DNA from: Rhodocyclaceae bacterium
Lineage (GTDB): Bacteria; Pseudomonadota; Gammaproteobacteria; Burkholderiales; Rhodocyclaceae
DNA: 64,000 nt
Direction: 5' to 3'
Assembly: GCA_030681195.1 (NCBI GenBank)
Contig: JAUXXJ010000020.1
Location: 26,796-90,795 of the forward strand
Positions 46,790 to 57,315 of this stretch are shown piece after piece (position 1 is the stretch's first letter; each line of letters begins with the position of its first letter). Position numbers and translations under genes: made by a program. Under the pieces are notes generated by a model. It was given only the letters and a program-made list of their open reading frames with translations, made no database searches and was not told where the DNA came from.

Positions 46790-47707
46790 ATGACCACACA
46801 TTTACCAGTGCTGCTGGCCGAAGCGGTCGCAGCGCTGGCAATCAGGCCGGAAGGCATCTACGTGGATGGCACCTTCGGGCGCGGCGGGCACAGCCGGGCG
46901 ATTCTGGAAAAGCTCGGATCGACGGGAAAGTTGATCGCACTGGATCGCGACCCGCAGGCGATTGCCGCAGGCGCCGCCATTCAGGACGCGCGCTTCACGC
47001 TCGTGCATGCCGCCTTCAGTCAGTTGAACAAGGTATTGGATGCGCAGGGCATCACGCAAGTGGATGGGATTTTGCTGGACGTGGGTGTGTCGTCGCCGCA
47101 ACTGGACGATGCGTCACGGGGCATGAGTTTTCGTTTCGATGCGCCGCTGGATATGCGCATGGATACGACGCAAGGGGAGACCGCGGCAGACTTTCTGGCG
47201 CGGGCGGAACAATCTGAAATCGAGGAGGTAATTCGTGAGTATGGCGAAGAACGGTTTGCTCATGCGCTTGCAAAGGCGCTTGTTATTGCTCGGCAGCAAC
47301 AGCGTATTTCATCAACAGGACAGCTTGCCGCGCTCGTGGCGCAGGTCGTCCGCACGCGCGAGCCAGGGCAGCACCCGGCGACGCGCACCTTCCAGGCTCT
47401 ACGGATTTACGTCAATCGTGAGCTTGAGGAGCTGTCGCTAACCCTGCCGCAAGCGCTCTGTCGCTTAAAGCCCTTGGGGCGGCTGGCAGTGATCAGCTTC
47501 CATTCCCTCGAAGACCGGATCGTCAAGCACTTCATGCGCGACGCGGCCCATCCGCCGCAACCGCCGAAGGGTGTACCGGTGCGGGCCGCCGATCTGCCCC
47601 AACCGGTGGCACGACTGGTTGGCAAGCAGATGCGCGCCAGCGATGCAGAAATCGCCACCAACCCGCGTGCGCGCAGCGCCGTCCTGCGGGTGATGGAAAA
47701 AATCTGA
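46790..47707 (+). CDS. rsmH: 16S rRNA (cytosine-1402-N4)-methyltransferase
   Basis: A 305-residue methylase. Seen: [30 protein letters not shown] (SAM loop), [29 protein letters not shown] and the end [21 protein letters not shown]. It modifies the same base as RsmI, present in this window at 43420; together they give m4Cm1402. GAGGCGG precedes the ATG. Confidence 0.97.
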   Translation: MTTHLPVLLAEAVAALAIRPEGIYVDGTFGRGGHSRAILEKLGSTGKLIALDRDPQAIAAGAAIQDARFTLVHAAFSQLNKVLDAQGITQVDGILLDVGVSSPQLDDASRGMSFRFDAPLDMRMDTTQGETAADFLARAEQSEIEEVIREYGEERFAHALAKALVIARQQQRISSTGQLAALVAQVVRTREPGQHPATRTFQALRIYVNRELEELSLTLPQALCRLKPLGRLAVISFHSLEDRIVKHFMRDAAHPPQPPKGVPVRAADLPQPVARLVGKQMRASDAEIATNPRARSAVLRVMEKI

Positions 47708-47708
47708 C

Positions 47709-47969
47709 ATGGCGCGCATCAATCTCATTTTGCTCGCCGCTGTGCTGATCTGCGCGCTGGCGGCCGTGACGACCAATCATCGCGCACGCAAGCTGATCAT
47801 CGAGTACGAGCGGGAAACCAAACGCATGCAGGCGCTGGATGTCGAGTGGGGGCAGTTGCAACTGGAGCAAAGCACCTGGGCCACGCATGCGCGCGTCGAG
47901 GAAATCGCGCGCCAAAAACTGGCCATGCACGCCCCCAAACCCGCCCAGATTCTCTCCATCACGCCATGA
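47709..47969 (+). CDS. ftsL: Cell division protein FtsL
   Basis: An 86-residue bitopic protein: an N-terminal membrane helix (INLILLAAVLICALAAVTT), then a coiled coil of the leucine-zipper type (ARKLIIEYERETKRMQALDVEWGQLQLEQ) and a conserved WATHARVEEIARQKLAM. It scaffolds FtsQ and FtsB at the septum. Stops overlapping the ftsI start (ATGA). Confidence 0.93.
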   Translation: MARINLILLAAVLICALAAVTTNHRARKLIIEYERETKRMQALDVEWGQLQLEQSTWATHARVEEIARQKLAMHAPKPAQILSITP

Positions 47970-49690
47970 GAGTGACGCGCAGCCCCTTGCTTGATGACAG
48001 CCTGCCATCCTGGCGGGCGCGTCTGGTGCTGGGGCTGCTGATGGTCGGTTTCATTGCCCTGGCAGGTCGCTCACTCTATTTGCAGGGTATCAACAAGGAC
48101 TTCTATATCGGTAAAGGTGAATCGCGCTACGAGCGTGTCATCGACATGCCGGCGACGCGCGGGCGTATCCTCGACCGCCATGGCGATGTAATGGCCGTAT
48201 CGACGCCGGTCAAATCCGTCTGGGCAATTCCCGAGGATGCGAAGCTGACGCCGGCGCAGACGCGCGAGCTGGCAGCTCTGCTGGACATGGACAGTCGCGA
48301 GGTTTCGCGCAAGCTGGCCGCCGACCGTGATTTCACCTACCTCAAGCGCCAGATCGCGCCGGATGTCGCTGATCGCATCACGGCGCTCAAATTGCCCGGC
48401 ATCCATTTCCAGAACGAGTACCGGCGCTACTACCCGGCCGGTGATGTCACGGCGCATATGCTTGGTTTCACGGGTGCCGAAGATAAAGGGCAGGAAGGCA
48501 TCGAGCTGGCATTGAACAACCAACTCGCCGGCAGGTCCGGCAGTCGCCGTGTCATCAAGGACCGGCGCGGTCAGATCGTCGAGGACGTCGAGTCGATTCG
48601 CGCCCCGCAGGAAGGCAAGGATGTCGTGCTGGCGCTGGATGCGAAGCTCCAGTACCTCGCCTATTCGCAGCTCAAGCAGGCCATCGCCGATCACAAGGCC
48701 AAGGCCGGTGGTATTGTCATTCTCGATGCCAAGAGCGGCGAAGTGCTGGCGCTGGCCAACCTGCCGACCTACAACCCGAACAACCGCACTAAACTCTCCG
48801 GCGCCCAGTTGCGCAATCGTGCCTTCACCGACACCTTCGAGCCGGGCTCAACCTTCAAGCCCTTCGCCGTTGCCCTGGCCCTCGACAAGGGCAATGTGCG
48901 TTTCGACACCGCTATCCAGACGGCACCGGGCAGGCTGACCATCGGCTCAGCCACCATCTCCGACGCGCATCCGCACGGCGTCCTCTCGGTGGCACAGGTG
49001 ATCCAGAAATCCTCTAACATCGGCACTGCCAAGATAGCGCTGGCGATTCCTTCCGAAGACATGTGGACGATGTTCGACAGTCTCGGTTTTGGCCAGCCGC
49101 TCAAGCTCGGCTTTCCTGGCGAGGCCGGCGGCCGACTGCGGCCCTGGAAGCGCTGGCGCCCGATCGAACAGGCCACCATGTCCTATGGCCACGGCATATC
49201 CGTGACCCTGATCCAGCTGGCGCGCGCCTATCAGGCCTTTGCGCGCGATGGCGATCTGGTGCCCCTCTCGCTGACGCGCACCGAGAGCGTGCCCAGCGTC
49301 GGCGCGCGCGTCTATTCGCAGCAGACCGCCCGCGAAGTACGCACCATGCTCGAAATGGCGGTGCAACCCGGCGGCACCGCCCCCAAGGCCCAGGTACGTG
49401 GCTACCGCGTGGCCGGTAAGACCGGCACCGCCAACAAGCTCGAAGGCGGCGTCTACGCCAACAAATACGTTTCCTCGTTTGTCGGTTTCGCGCCGGCTTC
49501 CGATCCGCGCCTGATCATCGCCGTGATGGTCGATGAACCCTCGGGCGGCCGCTATTACGGTGGCGAGGTGGCGGCCCCGGTATTCTCGTCGGTGATGGGC
49601 GGCGCGCTGCGCGCGCTCGGTGTTGCGCCGGACGATACGTTGAAGCCGCTGCAGGTCGCCAACATTGTCCCCGCCAGGGAGGAAATGTGA
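47966..49690 (+). CDS. ftsI: Septal penicillin-binding protein 3 (FtsI)
   Basis: The class B transpeptidase that cross-links septal peptidoglycan. In 574 residues: one N-terminal helix (RLVLGLLMVGFIALAGRSLYLQ), a non-catalytic dimerisation region with RGRILDRHGDVMA, and the transpeptidase with STFK (GSTFKPFAVALAL), SSN (KSSNIGTAK) and KTG (GKTGTANK). ATG 47966 overlaps the ftsL stop; the frame runs upstream over ftsL without meaning. Coupled to murE by overlap. Confidence 0.97.
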   Translation: MRVTRSPLLDDSLPSWRARLVLGLLMVGFIALAGRSLYLQGINKDFYIGKGESRYERVIDMPATRGRILDRHGDVMAVSTPVKSVWAIPEDAKLTPAQTRELAALLDMDSREVSRKLAADRDFTYLKRQIAPDVADRITALKLPGIHFQNEYRRYYPAGDVTAHMLGFTGAEDKGQEGIELALNNQLAGRSGSRRVIKDRRGQIVEDVESIRAPQEGKDVVLALDAKLQYLAYSQLKQAIADHKAKAGGIVILDAKSGEVLALANLPTYNPNNRTKLSGAQLRNRAFTDTFEPGSTFKPFAVALALDKGNVRFDTAIQTAPGRLTIGSATISDAHPHGVLSVAQVIQKSSNIGTAKIALAIPSEDMWTMFDSLGFGQPLKLGFPGEAGGRLRPWKRWRPIEQATMSYGHGISVTLIQLARAYQAFARDGDLVPLSLTRTESVPSVGARVYSQQTAREVRTMLEMAVQPGGTAPKAQVRGYRVAGKTGTANKLEGGVYANKYVSSFVGFAPASDPRLIIAVMVDEPSGGRYYGGEVAAPVFSSVMGGALRALGVAPDDTLKPLQVANIVPAREEM

Positions 49691-51156
49691 GTATCGCCAC
49701 TCGGCTCCTCGACGACCTGAAGGCAAGCGGCATCCAGCCCACGCGTTTGGCCATCGACTCGCGCCGCGTCCAGCCGGGTGACATTTTCCTCGCCATGCCG
49801 GGCGCGCAGGTCGACGGCCGCCAGTTCATCGCCGATGCCGTCGCACGGGGTGCCGTTGCGGTCATCCATGAAGGGAGCATCGCAGACATTGCCGTCTCGC
49901 CAACGCCGACTTTTGCTGTGGAAGATCTCGCGGCTCATGCCGGTGAAATCGCGCATTTAGTTTATGGGCGTCCTTCCGAACAAGTCTGGCTGTGCGGTGT
50001 CACCGGCACCAATGGCAAAACTTCAGTGTCGCAGTGGATCGCCCAGGCAATGAACGCTATCGACTGCAAATGCGCGGTAATCGGCACGCTCGGCAACGGC
50101 TTTCCGCCGCAACTGGAGGACAGTCCGAATACCACGCCGGATGCCATTACCCTGCACGCCTCCCTCGCGCGCTATCTGCGTGAAGGCGCGGTTGCCTGCG
50201 CCATGGAGGTTTCGTCGATCGGCCTCGAACAGGGGCGCATCAACGGCGCCCATGTCGATGTCGCAGTGTTCACCAACTTGACGCGCGACCACCTCGAATA
50301 TCACGGCAACATGGCTGCCTACGCCGCCGCGAAAGCCCGGCTGTTCGACCTGCCTGGCCTCTCGGGCGCGGTCATCAATCTCGATGATCCCTTTGGCCGC
50401 GAACTCGCCACGCGCCTGACGGGAAAAGTCAGCCTGCTCGGCTATACGCTGGAAGCCGCCCCGGATCTTGATCGTCATGGCGACATGCGCCTGCGTGCCG
50501 AAGATATCGACATGACCGCTAACGGCGTGCGCTTCCGCGTCCGCGATGTGGATTTCACCGCGCCGGTCGTCGGCATGTTCAATGTTTCCAATCTGCTGGC
50601 TGTCATCGGTGCGCTACTGCTCGGTGGCGAGACACTGGAAGACTGCGCTTTGGCACTCAAGGCCATCACCCCGCCGCCGGGCCGCATGCAAACGCTGGGC
50701 GGCGATCAACAGCCGCTGGTGGTGGTCGACTACGCCCACTCGCCCGATGCGCTCGAAAAAGTGCTGAACACCCTGCGCGTGACAGCCACGGCGCGCGGCG
50801 GCCAACTGTGCTGCGTATTTGGTTGCGGCGGCGATCGCGATGCCGGCAAGCGTCCGCAGATGGGTGCAATTGCCGAGCAACTTGCCGACCGCGTGGTCGT
50901 GACCAGCGATAACCCGCGCAGCGAAAACCCGCTGGCCATCATTGCCGCGATTCGCGCCGGGATGGCAAAAAGCGTGGCGTGCGAAGCGGACCGCGCCAAG
51001 GCGATCATCACCACCATCACTCAAGCAAGTGCCCACGACGTCATCCTGATCGCCGGCAAGGGGCATGAGCCCTATCAGGAAATCGCCGGGGTACGTCATC
51101 CCTTTTCCGACCTGGCCGTGGCCCGGTCTTCACTCTCGGAGTGGCACGCATGCTGA
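49687..51156 (+). CDS. murE: UDP-MurNAc-tripeptide synthetase, meso-DAP type
   Basis: Adds the third residue to the peptidoglycan precursor. In 489 residues: CGVTGTNGKTSVSQW (P-loop), LTRDHLEYHG, DYAHSPDALEKVL, and TSDNPRSENPL, whose DNPR motif marks meso-diaminopimelate rather than lysine. Start is GTG 49687, overlapping the FtsI stop (GTGA). AVSPTPTFAVEDL in the N-terminal domain is encoded by a repeat copy. Confidence 0.96.
   Translation: MSIATRLLDDLKASGIQPTRLAIDSRRVQPGDIFLAMPGAQVDGRQFIADAVARGAVAVIHEGSIADIAVSPTPTFAVEDLAAHAGEIAHLVYGRPSEQVWLCGVTGTNGKTSVSQWIAQAMNAIDCKCAVIGTLGNGFPPQLEDSPNTTPDAITLHASLARYLREGAVACAMEVSSIGLEQGRINGAHVDVAVFTNLTRDHLEYHGNMAAYAAAKARLFDLPGLSGAVINLDDPFGRELATRLTGKVSLLGYTLEAAPDLDRHGDMRLRAEDIDMTANGVRFRVRDVDFTAPVVGMFNVSNLLAVIGALLLGGETLEDCALALKAITPPPGRMQTLGGDQQPLVVVDYAHSPDALEKVLNTLRVTATARGGQLCCVFGCGGDRDAGKRPQMGAIAEQLADRVVVTSDNPRSENPLAIIAAIRAGMAKSVACEADRAKAIITTITQASAHDVILIAGKGHEPYQEIAGVRHPFSDLAVARSSLSEWHAC
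49891..49914 (+). repeat. 24-bp dispersed repeat, copy in murE
   Basis: Forward orientation, two differences (GCCGTCTCGCCA then ACGCCGACTTTT). Encodes AVSPTPTF. Confidence 0.75.
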
Positions 51157-52514
51157 AGCTTTCGGAAACCGCCGCCAGCCTGAATGGCCGTCATTGCGGC
51201 CACGATATTGAATTCACCACGGTCGGCAGCGACTCGCGCACCATCATGCCGGGCATGCTGTTCGTGGCGCTCAAAGGCGACACGTTTGACGGCCATGCCT
51301 ACGTGCAGTCTGCGCTGGAGCAGGGCGCCGCTGCCGCATTGGTGAGCACGGCCTTCGCTGACGCTCACCCCACCCTGCCACTGGTTGCCGTCACCGACAC
51401 GCGCATCGCCCTCGGGCAACTGGCCGCCCACTGGCGTAGCCGCTTCCACTATTCGCTGCTGGGCATCACCGGCAGCAATGGCAAGACCACGGTCAAGGAA
51501 ATGTGCGCGGCCATTTTGCGCGCCGACTTCGGCCGGAATGCCGTGCTGGCGACGATGGGCAACCTCAACAACGATATCGGCCTGCCGCTCACCCTGCTCA
51601 AACTGCGCGGCACTCATCACGCGGCGGTGATCGAGATGGGGATGAATCATGCCGGTGAGATTGCCTACCTGACCGACATCGCCCGCCCCACCGTGGCTCT
51701 GGTCAATAACGCCCAGCGTGCTCATCTGGCGGGCCTGGGCAGCGTCACTGCCGTGGCACACGCCAAGGGGGAAATTTTTTCCGGCCTGACAGCGGATGGC
51801 ACGGCCGTCATCAATGTCGACGATCCGCATGCCCCGCTATGGCGCGAACTCGCCGCTGATCGCAATGTCCTGAGTTTCGGTTTCGGTCCGACCGCTGCGG
51901 TTCGCGGCGAGTGGCATCCGCACGGCCTGGGCGGGCAATTGACCCTCCTCACGCCACAAGGCGAGGCCACCGTGCAATTGCCCCTCCCTGGCGAGCACAA
52001 TGCCCGCAATGCCCTGGCCGCCGCCGCCGCTTGCCTGGCCGCCGGGGTGCCGCTGGCGCCGATTGTGCGCGGCCTCGAACGTCTGGAAAACGTCAAGGGA
52101 CGCCTGCAACGCAAGGCCGGCCTCAATGGCGCCACGGTCATCGACGACAGCTACAACGCCAATCCCGATTCAATGCGTGCCGCCATCGACGTGCTGGCCA
52201 CCCTGCCCGGACGGCGCATCTTTGTCATGGGTGACATGGGCGAAGTCGGCGATATGGCCGGCCAAATGCACAGCGAAATCGGCGGCTATGCCAAGAGCCA
52301 GGGCATTGACGGCCTGCTCGCCATCGGCGAGATGAGTGTCGCGGCGGTGCATGACTTTGATGGCGGTGGCCAGCATTTCAGCAGTGTCGAAGCCTTGGTC
52401 AAGGCACTCAAGCCGCAACTGGACCAGGAGACCACCGTGCTGGTGAAAGGCTCGCGCTTCATGCGCATGGAGCGCGTGGTGGAACAGATTATGGAGAACC
52501 CCCATGCTGCTTGA
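51150..52514 (+). CDS. murF: UDP-MurNAc-tripeptide D-alanyl-D-alanine ligase
   Basis: Adds D-Ala-D-Ala to complete the pentapeptide. In 454 residues: [19 protein letters not shown]-loop [44 protein letters not shown] and [12 protein letters not shown] 51150 is chosen because GGAG is 9 bases upstream; GTG 51141 is the other option. It overlaps the murE end by 7 bp and mraY by 11 bp. Confidence 0.96.
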   Translation: MLKLSETAASLNGRHCGHDIEFTTVGSDSRTIMPGMLFVALKGDTFDGHAYVQSALEQGAAAALVSTAFADAHPTLPLVAVTDTRIALGQLAAHWRSRFHYSLLGITGSNGKTTVKEMCAAILRADFGRNAVLATMGNLNNDIGLPLTLLKLRGTHHAAVIEMGMNHAGEIAYLTDIARPTVALVNNAQRAHLAGLGSVTAVAHAKGEIFSGLTADGTAVINVDDPHAPLWRELAADRNVLSFGFGPTAAVRGEWHPHGLGGQLTLLTPQGEATVQLPLPGEHNARNALAAAAACLAAGVPLAPIVRGLERLENVKGRLQRKAGLNGATVIDDSYNANPDSMRAAIDVLATLPGRRIFVMGDMGEVGDMAGQMHSEIGGYAKSQGIDGLLAIGEMSVAAVHDFDGGGQHFSSVEALVKALKPQLDQETTVLVKGSRFMRMERVVEQIMENPHAA

Positions 52515-53673
52515 ACTCTTCCAGTGGCTGGCGCAAGACACCCGCGCCTTCAATGTCTTCAGCTACATCACCCTGCGTGCGGTATTGGCGACGATGACGG
52601 CACTGACCATCTCCTTCGTGCTCGGCCCGGCGGTGATCCGCTGGCTGGCCGCCAAGAAAATCGGCCAGTCGGTGCGCGACGACGGCCCGCAAACGCACCT
52701 CGTCAAGGCCGGCACACCGACCATGGGCGGCGCCCTGATCCTGCTCTCGCTCGGCATCGCCACGCTGCTGTGGGCGGACCTGTCGAACCGCTTTGTGTGG
52801 ATCGTGCTGATCGTCACCTTCGGCTATGGCGCCGTCGGCTGGGTCGATGACTGGCGCAAGGTGGTCTATCGCAATCCCAAGGGTCTCTCGGCGAAAGCCA
52901 AGTTCTTCTGGCAAACCGTGATCGGCCTCGTCGCCGCGGTCGGCATTGCTTTCTCGATCTCTGCGCCCAGCAACGAGAAAGCGCTTGAACTGTTCATGCA
53001 GTGGGTGGCCAGCGGTTTCACCCTCGACGTGCCGATGAAGACCGACCTGCTCGTGCCCTTCTTCAAGAGTGTGTCTTACCCGCTGGGTATTTTCGGTTTC
53101 ATCATCCTCACCTATCTGGTGATCGTTGGCAGCAGCAATGCGGTCAACCTCACTGACGGCCTCGATGGCCTGGCGATCCTGCCCACGGTCATGGTCGGTG
53201 CCGCACTCGGCATCTTTGCTTATGTCACCGGCCACGCCGTGTTCTCGAAGTATCTGCTGATTCCCTACATTCCGGGCACCAGCGAACTGATGGTGTTCTG
53301 CGGTGCGCTGGCTGGCGCCGGCCTCGGCTTCCTCTGGTTCAACGCCTATCCCGCTGAAGTCTTCATGGGCGATGTCGGTGCGCTGGCCCTCGGCGCGGCC
53401 CTCGGCGCGGTGGCCGTGATCTCGCGCCAGGAGATTGTGCTGTTCATCATGGGCGGCGTCTTTGTTGCCGAAACCTTGTCGGTGATGTTGCAGGTCTCCT
53501 ACTTCAAATACACCCGATGGCGAACCGGCACTGGGCAACGCATCCTGCGCATGGCACCGCTCCACCATCACTATGAACAATCCGGCTGGAAGGAAACGCA
53601 GGTCGTGGTGCGCTTCTGGATCATCACCATCCTGCTGGTGCTGTTCGGTCTCTCGACCTTGAAAATTCGCTGA
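52504..53673 (+). CDS. mraY: Phospho-MurNAc-pentapeptide translocase
   Basis: A ten-helix inner-membrane enzyme that makes lipid I on undecaprenyl phosphate. In 389 residues: [32 protein letters not shown] (catalytic Asp pair), [36 protein letters not shown] and [15 protein letters not shown]. The start codon overlaps the murF end by 11 bp. Followed without gap by murD. Confidence 0.97.
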   Translation: MLLELFQWLAQDTRAFNVFSYITLRAVLATMTALTISFVLGPAVIRWLAAKKIGQSVRDDGPQTHLVKAGTPTMGGALILLSLGIATLLWADLSNRFVWIVLIVTFGYGAVGWVDDWRKVVYRNPKGLSAKAKFFWQTVIGLVAAVGIAFSISAPSNEKALELFMQWVASGFTLDVPMKTDLLVPFFKSVSYPLGIFGFIILTYLVIVGSSNAVNLTDGLDGLAILPTVMVGAALGIFAYVTGHAVFSKYLLIPYIPGTSELMVFCGALAGAGLGFLWFNAYPAEVFMGDVGALALGAALGAVAVISRQEIVLFIMGGVFVAETLSVMLQVSYFKYTRWRTGTGQRILRMAPLHHHYEQSGWKETQVVVRFWIITILLVLFGLSTLKIR

Positions 53674-55088
53674 TGAACCTGAGCGGCAAACACGTCCTGA
53701 TCCTCGGTCTCGGTGAATCCGGGCTGGCCAGCGCCCGCTGGTGCGTGCGCAATGGCGCACGGGTGCGGGTGGCGGATACGCGTGCCGAGCCGCCGGGATT
53801 GAGCGAGATACGCCGTCTCGCCAGCAGGGAGGCCGTCAGGCCGGAAGCGGCCCGAAGAGGCTGCGCCGACTTTTGCACAGGCGAGTTCGACAAGCAGTTG
53901 CTCGACGGTATCGACCTGCTGGTGATCTCGCCGGGCCTCTCGCCGGGTCTGATGATTGTGATCCATGCGCGTGCGCAAGGCATCCCCGTGGTCGGCGAAA
54001 TCGAACTGTTCGCCTGGGCGCTGCGCGACCTCTCACCGCTTACCCCTGTGCTCGGCATCACCGGCACCAATGGCAAGACGACGACAACGACACTGACTGG
54101 TCATCTGATTCAGCAAAGCAAAAAGCGCGTCGGCGTCGCCGGCAATATTTCGCCCGCCGCCCTCGATGCCCTGATGGCGGCGCTCGATCAGCGCGTCCTC
54201 CCCGATGTCTGGGTACTCGAACTGTCAAGCTTCCAGCTCGAAACCACCGAGAGCCTCAACTGTGCCGCAGCGGCCATGCTTAATCTCTCGGATGACCATC
54301 TCGACCGCTACATTGACCTGAATGACTACGCCACGGCCAAGAGTCGCGTCTTCAATGGCCTGGGTACACAGGTACTGAACCGTGACGATGCGTATTCGCG
54401 CCGCATGGGGGTTGCCGGTCGGCGGCTGATCAGCTTTGGCCTCGACGCACCCGGCGACACCCTAGACTTCGGCCTGCGCACACGCAAAGACGAAACATGG
54501 ATCGTGCAAGGCGAAAACTTCCTGTTGCCGGTTCGCGACTTGCCCATTGCCGGTCTGCACAATGCGGCCAATGCGATGGCGGCGCTGGCCCTGTGTGTCG
54601 CTATCGGTTTCGACGCCAAGGCCCTCGTCCCCGCCCTGAAGTCCTTCAAGGGCCTCGCGCACCGTGTCGAGAAGGTGGCGGAAATCGGCGGTATTACTTA
54701 CTACGACGACTCGAAGGGCACCAACGTCGGGGCCACCGTCGCGGCACTCGAAGGCCTGGGTTGCAAATCGGTGGTGATTCTGGGTGGCGACGGCAAGGGC
54801 CAGGACTTTGCGCCCCTCAAGGAAGCCGTAGCGCGCCATGCCCAGGGTGTCGTGTTGATCGGCCGCGACGCACCGAAAATTCGCGCCGCCATTGCCGGAT
54901 CTGACGTGCCGATGCTCGACGCTACCGACATGATCGAAGCCGTCGCCTTGGCCACGCGTCGCGCACAACCGGGCGATGCCGTGCTGCTCTCGCCGGCCTG
55001 TGCCAGCTTTGACATGTTCAAAAACTATGAACATCGTGCCGCGGTCTTTCGTGCTGCGGTTGCCCAACTGCAGGAGAGCGGCGCATGA
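53673..55088 (+). CDS. murD: UDP-MurNAc-L-alanine D-glutamate ligase
   Basis: Adds D-Glu to the precursor. In 471 residues: [20 protein letters not shown]-loop [25 protein letters not shown] and [16 protein letters not shown]. The N-terminal domain has an unusual extra stretch ([21 protein letters not shown], in pieces, about residues 51-71) overlapping a probable split copy of the 24-bp repeat at 53832-53874. ATG 53673 overlaps the mraY stop by one base. Confidence 0.95.
   Translation: MNLSGKHVLILGLGESGLASARWCVRNGARVRVADTRAEPPGLSEIRRLASREAVRPEAARRGCADFCTGEFDKQLLDGIDLLVISPGLSPGLMIVIHARAQGIPVVGEIELFAWALRDLSPLTPVLGITGTNGKTTTTTLTGHLIQQSKKRVGVAGNISPAALDALMAALDQRVLPDVWVLELSSFQLETTESLNCAAAAMLNLSDDHLDRYIDLNDYATAKSRVFNGLGTQVLNRDDAYSRRMGVAGRRLISFGLDAPGDTLDFGLRTRKDETWIVQGENFLLPVRDLPIAGLHNAANAMAALALCVAIGFDAKALVPALKSFKGLAHRVEKVAEIGGITYYDDSKGTNVGATVAALEGLGCKSVVILGGDGKGQDFAPLKEAVARHAQGVVLIGRDAPKIRAAIAGSDVPMLDATDMIEAVALATRRAQPGDAVLLSPACASFDMFKNYEHRAAVFRAAVAQLQESGA
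53832..53874 (+). repeat. Probable split copy of the 24-bp repeat in murD
   Basis: A left half with some changes (GCCGTCAGGCCG, 53832-53843) and an exact right half (GCGCCGACTTTT, 53863-53874) are separated by 19 bases. Only the right half is certain. Confidence 0.45.
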
Positions 55089-56260
55089 ATACCGCCCAGC
55101 TCAACCGCCGCCTCGGCGGCAGTCGCACCGCACCGGATGAGGTCGACCCGCTGCTGCTGTGGTCTGCGCTCGCCTTATTGTTGCTCGGCCTGGTGATGGT
55201 CTATTCGGCCTCGATCGCCACGGCTGAAGGCAGCGCCTACACGGGGCACCAACCGACTTACTACCTGATTCGTCATACGGTTTATCTGGCCGTCGGCCTG
55301 ATTGGCGGGCTGATTGCTTTCCAGATTCCACTGCGCTTCTGGCAACAGTTTGCGCCCTGGCTATTTGTGGGCGCCGTTGTGCTGCTGATGGTGGTGCTGA
55401 TTCCCGGCATCGGTCGTTCGGTCAATGGCGCGCAGCGCTGGATCGGCCTCGGCCCGATCAACCTGCAACCCTCGGAACTGATGAAATTCGCCGTCGTCAT
55501 TTACGTAGCCGATTATGTGGCACGCAAGCTGGAAAAGATGGACAGCTTCCGCCATGGTTTTCTGCCGATGGCCGCCGTGATGATGCTGGTCGGCGGGCTG
55601 CTGCTGCGCGAACCGGATTTCGGTGCCTTTGTGGTCGTCGTCACTATCGCCATCGGCATCCTGTTCCTCGGCGGCATCAATGGCCGACTGTTTGCCGGCC
55701 TGATCGGGCTGATGGCGGTTGGCTTCGCCTTCCTGATCTGGTCATCGCCCTACCGGCTCGAACGCATCACCAGTTACATGGACCCGTGGCAGCATGCCTT
55801 CGGCAAGGGCTACCAGCTCTCGCACGCGCTGATCGCCTTCGGCCGTGGTGAATGGTTCGGTGTCGGTCTGGGTGCCAGTGTCGAAAAACTGTTTTACCTG
55901 CCCGAAGCGCACACCGATTTCCTGCTCGCCGTGATCGCCGAAGAACTCGGCTTTGTCGGCGCGCTCACCGTCATCCTCTTGTTCGCCGTGCTGACCTGGC
56001 GCTGCTTCATGATCGGTCGTCAGGCGCTGCTGCTGGATCGTATCTACAGTGGTCTGGTGGCCCAGGGCTTCGGCATCTGGTTCGGCTTCCAGAGCTTCAT
56101 CAACATGGGCGTCAACATGGGTCTGCTGCCGACCAAAGGCCTTACCCTGCCGCTGATGAGCTTTGGCGGTTCGAGCATTGTCGCCAACTGTCTCGCACTG
56201 GCCGTATTACTGCGCGTCGATTATGAAAATCGACGCATGATGCGCGGGCTGCCCTCATGA
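55085..56260 (+). CDS. ftsW: Septal peptidoglycan glycosyltransferase FtsW
   Basis: A SEDS-family enzyme that polymerises septal glycan with FtsI. In 391 residues, about ten membrane helices, with [95 protein letters not shown] in pieces and [18 protein letters not shown]. Start overlaps murD by 4 bp, stop overlaps murG by 4 bp. Confidence 0.97.
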   Translation: MNTAQLNRRLGGSRTAPDEVDPLLLWSALALLLLGLVMVYSASIATAEGSAYTGHQPTYYLIRHTVYLAVGLIGGLIAFQIPLRFWQQFAPWLFVGAVVLLMVVLIPGIGRSVNGAQRWIGLGPINLQPSELMKFAVVIYVADYVARKLEKMDSFRHGFLPMAAVMMLVGGLLLREPDFGAFVVVVTIAIGILFLGGINGRLFAGLIGLMAVGFAFLIWSSPYRLERITSYMDPWQHAFGKGYQLSHALIAFGRGEWFGVGLGASVEKLFYLPEAHTDFLLAVIAEELGFVGALTVILLFAVLTWRCFMIGRQALLLDRIYSGLVAQGFGIWFGFQSFINMGVNMGLLPTKGLTLPLMSFGGSSIVANCLALAVLLRVDYENRRMMRGLPS

Positions 56261-57315
56261 AGCGCACCCTGGTCATCATGGCTGGCGGCACCGGCGGTCA
56301 CATCATGCCGGGCCTCGCCGTCGCCGACGAGATGGCACGCCATGGCTGGCGGGTGGTCTGGATGGGAAATCCCGATGGCATGGAGGCGCGCCTTGTTCCT
56401 GAGAAAGGCTACGAGATGGCCTGGGTGCGTTTCTCGGCCCTGCGCGGCAAAGGCCTCCTGCGCAAGCTGTTGCTGCCCTTCAATCTGTTACGCGGCTTTG
56501 CCCAGGCCTTCAGCCACTTCGGACGCATCCAGCCCGATGTCGTGCTGGGCATGGGCGGCTTCATCAGTTTTCCCGGCGGCATGATGGCGGTGCTGCGCGG
56601 CATTCCACTGGTGCTGCACGAACAGAATTCGATTGCCGGACTCGCCAACAAGGTGCTGGCCCATATTGCCGATCGCGTGCTGACCGGCTTCCCGGACGTC
56701 ATCCCGAAAGGCCAGTGGATCGGCAATCCGGTCAGGCACGAGATCGCCGTCCTGCCAGCGCCGACTTTTCGTTATGGCGAGCGGCAGGGAAAATTACGCC
56801 TGCTGGTGATCGGCGGCAGTCTCGGCGCTCAGGCCCTCAACGAAACCGTGCCGCAGGCACTGGCGCTGTTGTCGGCCGACGAACGTCCCGAGGTGGTGCA
56901 TCAAGCCGGTGAGAAACACATCGAGGCCTTGCGCGCCGCCTATGCCGCTGCTGGCGTTGACGCCAACGCGGTGGCCTTCATCGAGGACATGGCCGGCGCC
57001 TATGCCTGGGCCGATGTCGTTATCTGCCGCGCCGGTGCCCTGACCATCGCGGAACTCGCCGCTGCCGGCGTCGCCAGCATCCTGGTGCCCTTCCCGCATG
57101 CGGTGGATGACCACCAGACCGCCAACGCGCGCTTCCTGGCTCGGGCCGGTGCGGCCATGCTGCTGCTGCAAAGTGAACTCACACCGGAACGCCTGGCGCT
57201 GCTACGCACACTTACGCGCGGACAGTTGCTGGAAATGGCCGAGAAGGCCCGCGCACTGGCCCGCCCTGATGCCACCACAATCGTGGCACAAACCTGCCGA
57301 GAACTGATCCCATGA
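56257..57315 (+). CDS. murG: UDP-GlcNAc:lipid I GlcNAc-transferase
   Basis: Converts lipid I to lipid II at the inner membrane. In 352 residues: [60 protein letters not shown], and [16 protein letters not shown]. The linker before the second Rossmann fold reads [16 protein letters not shown] and is encoded in part by a repeat copy. Coupled to ftsW and murC by 4-bp overlaps. Confidence 0.97.
   Translation: MKRTLVIMAGGTGGHIMPGLAVADEMARHGWRVVWMGNPDGMEARLVPEKGYEMAWVRFSALRGKGLLRKLLLPFNLLRGFAQAFSHFGRIQPDVVLGMGGFISFPGGMMAVLRGIPLVLHEQNSIAGLANKVLAHIADRVLTGFPDVIPKGQWIGNPVRHEIAVLPAPTFRYGERQGKLRLLVIGGSLGAQALNETVPQALALLSADERPEVVHQAGEKHIEALRAAYAAAGVDANAVAFIEDMAGAYAWADVVICRAGALTIAELAAAGVASILVPFPHAVDDHQTANARFLARAGAAMLLLQSELTPERLALLRTLTRGQLLEMAEKARALARPDATTIVAQTCRELIP
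56746..56769 (+). repeat. 24-bp dispersed repeat, copy in murG
   Basis: Forward orientation, one difference (GCCGTCCTGCCA). Encodes AVLPAPTF in the linker before the second Rossmann fold. Confidence 0.9.

Noticed and set aside
51516..51530. GCGCCGACTT in murF
   Set aside because: Encodes the ordinary RADFG of the family; no left half.
52238..52254. GAAGTCGGCGAT in murF
   Set aside because: Encodes GDMGEVGDM, a conserved MurF motif; similarity to the repeat is short.
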